Positions 57,682 through 64,000 of a stretch of 64,000 nt of DNA are shown in pieces. Source of the stretch: Leifsonia shinshuensis (GTDB lineage: Bacteria; Actinomycetota; Actinomycetes; Actinomycetales; Microbacteriaceae); assembly GCF_013410375.1 (NCBI RefSeq), contig NZ_JACCFL010000001.1, positions 4,354,191 through 4,418,190 on the forward strand. The letters are read 5' to 3'. The stretch's first letter is position 1; every line of letters begins with the position of its first letter. A program made the translations under genes and the position numbers. The notes under the pieces were generated by a model, which saw only the letters and a program-made list of their open reading frames with translations, searched no databases and was not told where the DNA came from.

Positions 57682-59141
57682 TGGACACGCGCAGCGAAAC
57701 CCGCGAGGTGGACCTCGTCGTCATCGGCGCCGGGCCCGTAGGCGAGAACGTCGCGGACCGAGCCGTCCAGGGCGGCCTTGAGACCGTTATCGTCGAACGG
57801 GAGCTGGTAGGCGGTGAATGCTCGTACTGGGCGTGCGAGCCCTCGAAGGCGCTGCTCCGCCCGGCGCACGTGCTCGAGCTCGCCAGCGCGACACCGGGGG
57901 TATCCGAAACGATCGCCGACCGCTTGGACCTCGAGGCGGTCTTGAAGCGACGGGACGAATCCACCAGCGACTGGTCGGACGCCTCCCAGGTGCGCTGGCT
58001 GGAGACGGCGGGGATCGCACTCCTCCGTGGGCACGGCCGGGTGACCGGTGAACGGACGGTGACCGTCGAGCGCCCGGACGGCAGAACCGTCGTGCTGCGC
58101 GCCCGCCACGCGGTCGCGGTGACGACAGGCTCGACGGCACGGATCCCCGACATCCCGGGACTCGCGGCATCCGAGCCGTGGACCAACCGTGAGGCGACGG
58201 CAGTCCGGACCCTTCCTCGCCACCTCGCGATCCTCGGCGGCGGAGTAGTCGCCACCGAGATGGCCACGGCCTATCGGTCGCTCGGCGCCGAGGTCACCGT
58301 GATCGCCCGCGGCGACCTGCTCGGAGGCATGGAGCCCTTCGCAGCGGAGGCGGTGAGGGAAGCCCTCCAGCACGCCGGCGCCACGGTTCTCCTGCACACC
58401 GATACGCAGAGTGTCGAGCACCAGGACGACGAGTACGTGATCCGCACCACCGCCGGAACCATCACCGCTGACCGACTGCTCGTCGCGACCGGTCGGGCGC
58501 CGGCGACCGGCGACCTCGGCCTGGAGAGCGTCGGACTCACTCCCGGCGACTGGCTGACCACCGACGACACTCTCCTGGTGCGCGGAACGAATTGGCTGTA
58601 TGCCGTCGGCGACGTCAACAGGCGAGCACTGCTCACCCACCAGGGCAAGTACCAGGCCCGCGCTGCCGGCGATGCGATCGCCGCCCGCGCGACCGGAACG
58701 GCACTCGACGAAGGTCCGTGGGGCGCCCACGTCGCCACAGCCGACCACACCGCCGTCCCGCAGGTCGTGTTCACCTCACCCGAAGTCGCAGCCGTCGGCC
58801 GCACCGCCGATAGAGCGCGCGCGGCAGGGCTGAACGTCCGCGTGGTCGACTACGACCTCGGCTGGGTTGCCGGTGCGGCACTGTCACGGACCGGCTACCG
58901 CGGCCGCGGCCGCATGGTCGTCGACGACGACCGGCAGGTCATCGTCGGAGCGACCTTCGTCGGGCCCGATGTCGCCGAACTCGTTCAGACCGCGACCACC
59001 GCAATCGTCGGTGAAATCCCCCTGAGCCGACTGTGGCACGCCGTGCCCGCATTCCCTACCGTCTCCGAAATCTGGCTGCGGCTCCTCGAGACCTACGGCC
59101 GATCGGAAAGCAGCATCAGCACGACAGGAGCCTCGTCATGA
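57681..59141 (+). CDS. Pyridine nucleotide-disulfide oxidoreductase (mercuric reductase/Lpd-like)
   Basis: 486 residues. FAD site VVIGAGPVGENVADRA, redox pair in GGECSYWACEPSKALLRP (CxxxxC), NAD(P) site AILGGGVVATEMATAY, FAD/flavin segment LYAVGDVNRRALLTHQGKYQAR, dimer domain with HAVPAFPTVSEIW carrying the catalytic His-Glu. Probably reduces a disulfide, quinone or metal in a stress response. Coupled to both neighbours. Confidence 0.92.
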   Translation: MDTRSETREVDLVVIGAGPVGENVADRAVQGGLETVIVERELVGGECSYWACEPSKALLRPAHVLELASATPGVSETIADRLDLEAVLKRRDESTSDWSDASQVRWLETAGIALLRGHGRVTGERTVTVERPDGRTVVLRARHAVAVTTGSTARIPDIPGLAASEPWTNREATAVRTLPRHLAILGGGVVATEMATAYRSLGAEVTVIARGDLLGGMEPFAAEAVREALQHAGATVLLHTDTQSVEHQDDEYVIRTTAGTITADRLLVATGRAPATGDLGLESVGLTPGDWLTTDDTLLVRGTNWLYAVGDVNRRALLTHQGKYQARAAGDAIAARATGTALDEGPWGAHVATADHTAVPQVVFTSPEVAAVGRTADRARAAGLNVRVVDYDLGWVAGAALSRTGYRGRGRMVVDDDRQVIVGATFVGPDVAELVQTATTAIVGEIPLSRLWHAVPAFPTVSEIWLRLLETYGRSESSISTTGASS

Positions 59142-59605
59142 ACATCGTCGACCGCGTCTTCGGGCGCAAGTTGGACCTCCCCACCGAACGGCTGGACGGT
59201 GTCACGCGAGAGGACGGTGCTGCCGTCGCGCGCTACGAGCGCCTTGTCGCGTCGTCGTCGTCGAGAACCATCCAGCGGGTGCACGTGGAGGCATTCGAGA
59301 AGCTCACTCCCGCCCAGCTGGATCTGTTGTTCGAGCGCTTCACCGCGGAGGCGACCCCGGGCGGAGACGCCCCTGCCGACGCGCGGCCGAAAAGCCTGGC
59401 GAAGGCCGCCGCCCGGCTCGAAAAACGTCGCCCCGGTGCGATCCGGCGGATCCTCGCAAACTCGGATGATCCGCTGGTCGCAGCAGTGGTGGGCTATTCC
59501 ATCTTGGACACCATTGCTGACATCGCGGTCACGTCGGCCCTGTGGGCGACGTTCGACGATGGGGCCGGGTTCGGCGGGTGGCTCGATGAAGGCGATTGGT
59601 GGTGA
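59138..59605 (+). CDS. Hypothetical protein of the flavoprotein operon
   Basis: 155 residues, ATG overlapping the previous stop by 4 bp. N-terminal ~110 residues are charged and helical (RRPGAIRRILANSDDP); then a semi-hydrophobic stretch (LVAAVVGYSILDTIADIAVTSALWATF) and an acidic Gly/Trp end (GFGGWLDEGDWW). Not recognised; possibly membrane-associated. Confidence 0.7.
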   Translation: MNIVDRVFGRKLDLPTERLDGVTREDGAAVARYERLVASSSSRTIQRVHVEAFEKLTPAQLDLLFERFTAEATPGGDAPADARPKSLAKAAARLEKRRPGAIRRILANSDDPLVAAVVGYSILDTIADIAVTSALWATFDDGAGFGGWLDEGDWW

Positions 59606-59733
59606 CCAGCCCGCTGGTCTTCTGCGCCCGAGAGCACCGTGGTGCGCTGAATCCGATGCCGTCTGGTGGAAGGCGGACACGTCTACCAGCCGCCACTACG
59701 GCCGGTCTGGTGGTGTCGCCACATCGTGAAGAC

Positions 59734-60345
59734 TCAACTGCAGAGGATGAGACGGGCGCCGTCGGCGAATAGGTCATCCCTGGTACGACCGTTGCCGACG
59801 AAGTAGTCGCTGATCGCCTGCGTGGCCACCGGCCAGCGCGACCGCACGTCCGCCTCTGTCGGCGGAGGCCCTTCGGGCGCCGGAGCCTGCTCCTCGAGGA
59901 CCCAGCCGACCGTGTAACGCTCGGAGGTCAGAACGAGCAGCCGCGCCTGCTGGAGCTCGAATCCGTGCTGGACGAGCGTCGCCATCGCGAGTTCGGAGAA
60001 GTCGCCGCGCCGCAGCGACCGGGTCGCTCCCGAGACGATGCGGGCGCCGTCGCGATGTCGCAGCAGGGCGGCGCGGAGCCCGACCAGCGCGCCGAGGAAC
60101 CACTCTCGGACGTCTTCGGCGCCGGGTTCCGGCACCCTCGAGATGGCATCGTCCATGATCGCGTCGGCGAGACCGTCGAGCAGCTCCGTCTTGTTCTTCA
60201 CGTGCCAGTAGAGCGTCGGCGCCTGGACATCCAGCCGACGGGCGAGGTTGCGCAAGCTCAGACCGTCGAGGCCCTCGTCGTCGACCAGCTGGAGCGCCTC
60301 ATCGAGGATGCGTTCGCGATTCACTGCCACGTCATACCTTGCCAT
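59734..60345 (-). CDS. TetR-family repressor with TetR_C-type ligand domain
   Basis: 203 residues. HTH VNRERILDEALQLVDDEGLDGLSLRNLARRLDVQAPTLYWHVKNKTELLDGL is very close in style to TetR proper (APTLYWHVKNKxxLL), and the C-terminal half (YTVGWVLEEQAPAPEG) fits TetR_C. Divergent from a reductase gene with an 11-bp-arm operator between them. Possible drug-sensing repressor. Confidence 0.93.
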   Translation of the reverse strand: MARYDVAVNRERILDEALQLVDDEGLDGLSLRNLARRLDVQAPTLYWHVKNKTELLDGLADAIMDDAISRVPEPGAEDVREWFLGALVGLRAALLRHRDGARIVSGATRSLRRGDFSELAMATLVQHGFELQQARLLVLTSERYTVGWVLEEQAPAPEGPPPTEADVRSRWPVATQAISDYFVGNGRTRDDLFADGARLILCS

Positions 60346-60354
60346 CCCGCTCGA

Positions 60355-60389
60355 ACAGTGTTAGACAAAGCATAGTTCTCTAACACTGT
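60355..60389. promoter_or_regulatory. TetR operator
   Basis: Perfect inverted repeat ACAGTGTTAGA (60355-60365) and TCTAACACTGT (60379-60389), 13-bp spacer, in the 59-bp gap between the repressor and the reductase-like gene. Confidence 0.85.
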
Positions 60390-60404
60390 AAGAGAGGGTG
60401 GATC

Positions 60405-61320
60405 ATGAAGGCCGCACTCATCGATCGGGTCGGAGCGATCCCGGAATACCGCGACCATCCCGAGCCGTCCGCGGGTGACGGCGAGGTCGTCGTCACGGTC
60501 GAAGCCGTCGCCGTGGAGAACGTCGACCGTGCGTTCGTCGCCGGCACGCACTACGCCGCCGCCGATTTCGTTGCTGCATTGCCCGCGATCCCGTGCTTCG
60601 ACGGCGTCGGACGGCTCGCTGACGGCACGCTCGTCGGATTCGGGGGGCTGAAGCCGCCTGCGGGCGCACTCGCCGAGCGCGTGGTCGTGCCGGCCGGATA
60701 CGCGATGCCGATCCCCCACGGGATCGCACCGGAGATCGCGGCCTCGCTCTCGTCGGCGATCACCGCAATGAGCATGCAGACCGCCGGCGGCCTGCAACCG
60801 GGAGAAACCGTCCTGATCCAGGGCGGCACCGGCGTCGCGGGCAGGCTCGCGATCCAGATCGCGCGACTGCTCGACGCTGGCCGCATCGTCGCGACGGGGC
60901 GGGATGCCGCCGCGCTCCGCGAGCTCGAGGACCTCGGCGCCGATGCCACCATCGACACAGCCATCGCGGACGACGACCTCGTGCAGGCCTTCTCCGAGCA
61001 GGCCGGCGCAGGATACGACGTCATCCTCGACTATTTGTGGGGACGTCCGACCGAATTACTCACCCGCGCGCTCATCCCGGCGAGCTTCACGCTCAGCAGG
61101 CCGACGCGCCTCGTCCAGATCGGCGAGGCAGCGGGGCGCAGCGGCAGCCACGATGGGCGCTGCGTATCAGCAGGTCGTGGACTGGGTCCGCGACGGGCGG
61201 CTGACGGTCGCCGTCGAGACGATGCCGCTCAGCCGCATCGCCGAGGCGTGGACCCGCACCGACCTCCGCGGCCGGCGACTTGTCATCATCCCCGACGGAA
61301 TCGATAGGAGTACATCGTGA
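60405..61320 (+). pseudogene. Zinc-type alcohol dehydrogenase/quinone oxidoreductase, broken near the C-terminus
   Basis: Intact to about 61135 (MKAALIDRVGAIPEY..., cofactor site IQGGTGVAGRLAIQIARLL, DVILDYLWGRP, RLVQIGEAAG). The proper C-terminus (MGAAYQQVVDWVRDGRLTVA, RLVIIPDG) continues in the next frame from about 61150, with an estimated 25-30 residues missing between. The in-frame product would end in an Arg/His-rich missense tail. The family uses NADPH and this one was probably controlled by the divergent TetR. A sequencing frameshift alone would not explain the missing residues. Confidence 0.75.
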
Positions 61321-61568
61321 ACCGACTCACCCACGCCCTCCACGAGGCCACGCACCGCGTCCCCGGCGTACCGGACCACTCGGCTCGCACCCACGGCCGC
61401 GCCCTGCAGCAGAAGCACCCGCGCGCGCAGGCGAGGGACCCGCGGCTGCAGAACCGGATCCGCCACCAGCACGGGGAGCCGCGCGTCCTCATCGCGTGGC
61501 AGAACCGCATCGCGCGGCTCTTCGGAGCGCGACGCGCCCGACGCGCCAACCTCCGTGAGGTTGAATGA
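61317..61568 (+). CDS. Small basic hypothetical protein
   Basis: 83 residues from a GTG that overlaps the reductase stop by 4 bp, with GATAGGAG upstream. Very rich in Arg, His and Ala (LQQKHPRAQARDPRLQNRIRHQH). No recognised domain. Coupling supports translation, composition argues for caution. Confidence 0.45.
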   Translation: MNRLTHALHEATHRVPGVPDHSARTHGRALQQKHPRAQARDPRLQNRIRHQHGEPRVLIAWQNRIARLFGARRARRANLREVE

Positions 61569-61572
61569 GAGC

Positions 61573-62040
61573 ATGCGCCCCTTCCTCGACAAGGCCCTGC
61601 CCGATGCGTGGCGCGCCGCGCAAGCCCTCTCCACGACGGTCGTGCAGGAGGTGGTCCGCGCGGGAGTGACCGAGCAGGAGGTCGAGCTCATCAAGGTGCG
61701 CGCTTCCCAGCTCAACGCCTGCGCCTTCTGCCTCGACCTCCACGCCCGCGAGGCGCGGCGCGCCGGCGTTCCCCAGCAGAAGCTCGACATGCTGGCCGCC
61801 TGGCGCGACTCGAGCATCTACGACGAGCGCGAACGTGCGATGCTGGCCATCGCCGAGGCAGCGACCGTCCTGCCGTTGACCGAGGACGCGCGTGCCGACC
61901 TGGCCGGGGCAAGGAACCTCCTGGGCGATGTCGAGTTCGCCGCGGCCGAATGGGTCGCGGTGACGATCAACGCCTTCAACCGGATCTCGATCCTCAGCGA
62001 GCACCCGGTCCGACCGCGGAAGCTGGGGGGCGCGTACTAG
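61573..62040 (+). CDS. AhpD/carboxymuconolactone decarboxylase-like protein
   Basis: 155 residues from MRPFLDKALPDAWRAAQ. AhpD-like redox motif in SQLNACAFCLDLHAREARRAG (CxxC-x3-H), followed by the ERERAMLAIAEAATVLP helix. Such proteins are alkylhydroperoxide or thiol-type peroxidases. Same strand and adjacent to the reductase pseudogene, 4 bp after the small basic protein. Confidence 0.92.
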   Translation: MRPFLDKALPDAWRAAQALSTTVVQEVVRAGVTEQEVELIKVRASQLNACAFCLDLHAREARRAGVPQQKLDMLAAWRDSSIYDERERAMLAIAEAATVLPLTEDARADLAGARNLLGDVEFAAAEWVAVTINAFNRISILSEHPVRPRKLGGAY

Positions 62041-62051
62041 GGGCGACGCCC

Positions 62052-62057
62052 TCTAGT
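62052..62057 (+). repeat. 6-bp target duplication, left copy
   Basis: TCTAGT immediately left of the insertion sequence; the same hexamer follows its right end at 63138-63143. Confidence 0.85.
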
Positions 62058-63137
62058 TGTACGGGGTCAGGACGTTGGTTGCAGTCGGCTGATCGGGGGG
62101 TTGCCTCCGAGGGCTGAGTGGCGTCGTCCAGTGTTGTAGTGCTCGAGCCAGGGGTCAAGTGCTGCGGTGCGGTCGTCGTTCGAGGTGAACGGTTGCCGGT
62201 AGGCCCATTCGGTTTGCAGGGTCCGGTTGAACCTCTCCACCTTGCCGTTCTGCCACGGGCAGTGCGGTTTGATGAACTTCTGCCGGATGCCGTGCGCGCC
62301 GCAGACGCCGCGCAGCGACCATCGGTAGGCCCAGGCGTTGTCGGTGATCAGCCGCTCGATGCGGGGGATGCCGTGCGCGGCGAAGTAGCCGATGGCGCGT
62401 TCGAGGAACGCGGCGCAGGTCGGGCCCTTCTCGTCGGGGAGGACCTCGGAGTATGCGAGCCGGGAGTGGTCGTCGACGACGGAGTGCACGTAGTCGTAGC
62501 CGACGACGGTCTGTTTCCGGGCGGCTGTGGAGCCCATCGCTCTGCCGTGCGCCTTCCACCCGCCGCCGTCGGGGATGCGACCGAGCTTCTTCACGTCCAT
62601 GTGCACCAGCTCGCCGGGCTGCTCGCGTTCATAGCGGACCGCTGTGGTCTTCGACGCGCGGATCCGCTCCCCGGTCATCGGGTCCAGATCGACCAGACGA
62701 GGCAGCCCGGACCGGGCGATGATGCGCGACACCGTCCGCGCCGGCACCCCGGTGCGGGCCGCGACCTCGTCACGGCCGACTCGTTCCTTCTTCCGGATCG
62801 CGACCACCGCCGCGGCCCTGGCATCGGGGGTGCGGTTGGCGACGTGGTGAGGCCGCGAGGAGCGATCGTAGAGACCGGCTTCACCCTCGGCGCGGTAGCG
62901 GTCCAGCCACCGCTTCACGCAGCGTCGGGACACGCCCATTGCCGCGGCGATATGCGCCTGCTTCCACCCGGCACCGGCACGATGGACGATGAGCAGCCTG
63001 CCGTGCACGGTCAAGCGGGCATTACGGTGGGACACGAGAACCTCCGAGTTCGTGAAGACGTCAGACATCTCCACTAAGCCCGGAGGTTCTCCCCTTTCAC
63101 AAGACCGGAAACGCCACCAACCTCATGGCCGGGTACA
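62058..63137. mobile_element. Complete IS481-family insertion sequence (1080 bp)
   Basis: Ends are imperfect inverted repeats: left TGTACGGGGTCAGGACGTTG, right (complement) TGTACCCGGCCATGAGGTTG. Both flanks carry TCTAGT. One transposase gene on the minus strand fills the element. Intact ends, intact transposase and a perfect target duplication suggest recent insertion; it landed 11 bp after the AhpD-like gene and interrupts no visible gene. Confidence 0.92.
62067..63074 (-). CDS. IS481-family transposase
   Basis: 335 residues. N-terminal HTH (GWKQAHIAAAMGVSRRCVKRWLDRY), rve integrase core with HMDVKKLGRIPDGGG (first Asp), RLITDNAWAY (second Asp) and WQNGKVERFNRTLQTEW (Glu), and the C-terminal YNTGRRHSALGGNPPISRL. 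Full length for the family. Confidence 0.96.
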   Translation of the reverse strand: MEMSDVFTNSEVLVSHRNARLTVHGRLLIVHRAGAGWKQAHIAAAMGVSRRCVKRWLDRYRAEGEAGLYDRSSRPHHVANRTPDARAAAVVAIRKKERVGRDEVAARTGVPARTVSRIIARSGLPRLVDLDPMTGERIRASKTTAVRYEREQPGELVHMDVKKLGRIPDGGGWKAHGRAMGSTAARKQTVVGYDYVHSVVDDHSRLAYSEVLPDEKGPTCAAFLERAIGYFAAHGIPRIERLITDNAWAYRWSLRGVCGAHGIRQKFIKPHCPWQNGKVERFNRTLQTEWAYRQPFTSNDDRTAALDPWLEHYNTGRRHSALGGNPPISRLQPTS

Positions 63138-63143
63138 TCTAGT
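63138..63143 (+). repeat. 6-bp target duplication, right copy
   Basis: TCTAGT directly after the IS right end, matching 62052-62057. Confidence 0.85.
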
Positions 63144-63291
63144 ACCTGGTCCCGATCGACCTGCACGAGCCTGCGTCGCGACAGCTGCCCGTATTCATCC
63201 GCGCGCCCGAACAGGGCCCGGTCGGTGCTGGACTGATTCGCTTGCTTCGCTGTAGTGTCCGGTCATCAGGCCGGACGAGAGGGGGCTGATC

Positions 63292-63687
63292 ATGGCCGAG
63301 AACAGCCCGGAGAACGAATACCCCGACGAAGCCGGATACCCCGACGGACGCGGCTTCCTCAGCGAAGACCAGAGGGAGCTCGTCCGCGAAGTGGACAGTA
63401 CGCATCAGCTGGGCATCGACTTCTACGTGGTAAACAACGCAGACACGCACACCTACGAAGCAATCAGCGGTGACACACTCATCGGCGGGATCACCTATGC
63501 AGAGCAGGGCGATGCGATCACGTTGCTTTCCACGAACGTGTTTCCGGAGTACCGGAATCAGGGCGTGGCGTCGGAGCTGATCAAGCGGGTCCTGGACGAA
63601 CTCCGCAGCGACGGCCGGTACTACCTCGTGCAATGCCCGACCATCAGGGCCTACATCGAACGCCACCCGGAATACCGACCGGACTGA
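63292..63687 (+). CDS. GNAT-family N-acetyltransferase, short type
   Basis: 131 residues. After a ~40-residue acidic N-terminus comes a minimal GNAT domain (FYVVNNADTHTYEAISGD, ITLLSTNVFPEYRNQGVASELIKRVLDELR with the R-x-x-G-x-A acetyl-CoA loop, YLVQCPTIRAYIERHPEY). This matches the single-domain GNAT_2/YjdJ-like group of uncertain substrate. GAGAGGGGG upstream of the ATG. The 148 bp between the IS and this gene shows only a GTCCGG-type hairpin. Confidence 0.88.
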   Translation: MAENSPENEYPDEAGYPDGRGFLSEDQRELVREVDSTHQLGIDFYVVNNADTHTYEAISGDTLIGGITYAEQGDAITLLSTNVFPEYRNQGVASELIKRVLDELRSDGRYYLVQCPTIRAYIERHPEYRPD

Positions 63688-63717
63688 ACCGACGCACGCC
63701 CCGACGGAAGGCAACCC

Positions 63718-64000
63718 GTGAACGACTCCCCGGAACTCGCATTCGACCTGCTCACAACGGAACTCCTGCAGGACCCCGATCACGATGTCTCGGCCACTGC
63801 GACAGGACTTCACACGCACGGCAAGCTGTTCGCCTACCTCGACCGCGGTCAGCTCTTCGTCGACCTGCCGACCACGCGAGCGGCCGACCTCATCGATCGC
63901 GGGGTGGCAACGGCCACGTCAGCAGCGCGCACTCAACCAACCGGAGTGTGGGTGCGGGTCGCGGAAGTCGAGGACTGGCCGGAGCTTGCGGCCGAGGCAC
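63718..64000 (+). CDS. Hypothetical protein, truncated by window edge
   Basis: A GTG start with GGAAGG upstream opens a frame of 94 visible codons (VNDSPELAFDLLTTELLQDPDHDVS...) that runs off the right edge. The strand LHTHGKLFAYLDRGQLFVDLPTTRAADLIDRG resembles TfoX-N/MmcQ-like small alpha/beta proteins. Probably co-transcribed with the GNAT gene 30 bp upstream. Confidence 0.75.
   Translation, partial: MNDSPELAFDLLTTELLQDPDHDVSATATGLHTHGKLFAYLDRGQLFVDLPTTRAADLIDRGVATATSAARTQPTGVWVRVAEVEDWPELAAEA

Noticed and set aside
63139..63819. Minus-strand 226-codon frame at the right end
   Set aside because: Overlaps the GNAT gene and the following frame antiparallel; no domain, no ribosome site.
1..64000. 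CRISPR arrays, tRNA or rRNA genes, prophage
   Set aside because: No regularly spaced repeats, no cloverleaf or rRNA sequence and no phage structural genes were seen by eye; short RNAs could still be missed without a search.

Overview
The window is high-GC DNA (about 70%) with dense, mostly divergent operons, many 4-bp ATGA/GTGA start-stop overlaps, GTG starts, class-E-sortase-type LAXTG signals and LacI/ECF/WhiB-era actinobacterial gene families. It looks like chromosome from a Microbacteriaceae-type actinobacterium (Leifsonia-like); the genus is an inference. No rRNA, tRNA or CRISPR array was seen.

Layout. 1-6.1 kb: leftward operon of a branched-chain-amino-acid-type ABC importer (fused LivH-LivM permease) with a luciferase-like monooxygenase and a CMD-domain protein. 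6.2-10.7 kb: a surface module of a purple-acid-type phosphatase with a WxL-like tail, a DUF916 anchor protein and a HupE/UreJ membrane protein, with PHO-box-like repeats upstream. 10.8-15 kb: lipoprotein, HspR-like MerR plus Hsp20, MetE-like enzyme, alpha/beta hydrolase. 15-19.3 kb: LAHTG surface protein and an ECF sigma factor fused to a zinc finger, membrane segments and an extracellular domain. 19.4-23.7 kb: leftward metal operon (Nramp-like carrier with an altered metal site, MgtE-N/CBS protein, MgtC, 53-aa membrane peptide) behind a structured leader.

23.8-40.6 kb is one LacI regulon. Three promoters of identical design (TTGAC-N17-TANNNT followed at once by a 29-30-bp operator built from GAACCGGTTC) drive (a) an ABC sugar importer, a ceramidase-like amidohydrolase and an unknown protein, (b) a six-gene, mostly translationally coupled catabolic operon (DegT aminotransferase, NodB-type deacetylase, SDR, PanE-like reductase, M20 amidohydrolase, SemiSWEET), and (c) a second ABC sugar importer and a TIM-barrel isomerase. 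The lacI gene lies between them. The content suggests uptake and breakdown of an N-acylated amino sugar or aminocyclitol-like compound; the substrate is unknown.

40.6-49.1 kb: secreted protein, a 1.6-kb lower-GC cassette (DUF7336-like genes) bounded by 37-bp direct repeats, a second surface protein, an SDR/MarR pair, then a paralogous ribosomal protein bL32 coupled to a broken Cfr-like 23S rRNA methyltransferase. 49.4-57.2 kb: the most striking observation. The bL32/Cfr-like operon and, 6 kb away on the other strand, an ABC-F ribosome-protection-type gene share the same 5' element: a probably leaderless 8-codon reading frame ([M/V][D/E]IEVDR[I/A]) whose stop codon is the first base of a covarying 7-bp hairpin. 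This looks like a ribosome-sensing attenuator for antibiotic response genes. A CGNR zinc-finger regulator and two identical double-operator promoters (53.05 and 57.17 kb) overlay the same area. 57.2-64 kb: glyoxalase/flavoprotein operon, TetR with a broken reductase, AhpD-like protein, a complete IS481-type element with a 6-bp target duplication, a GNAT acetyltransferase and a partial gene at the right edge.
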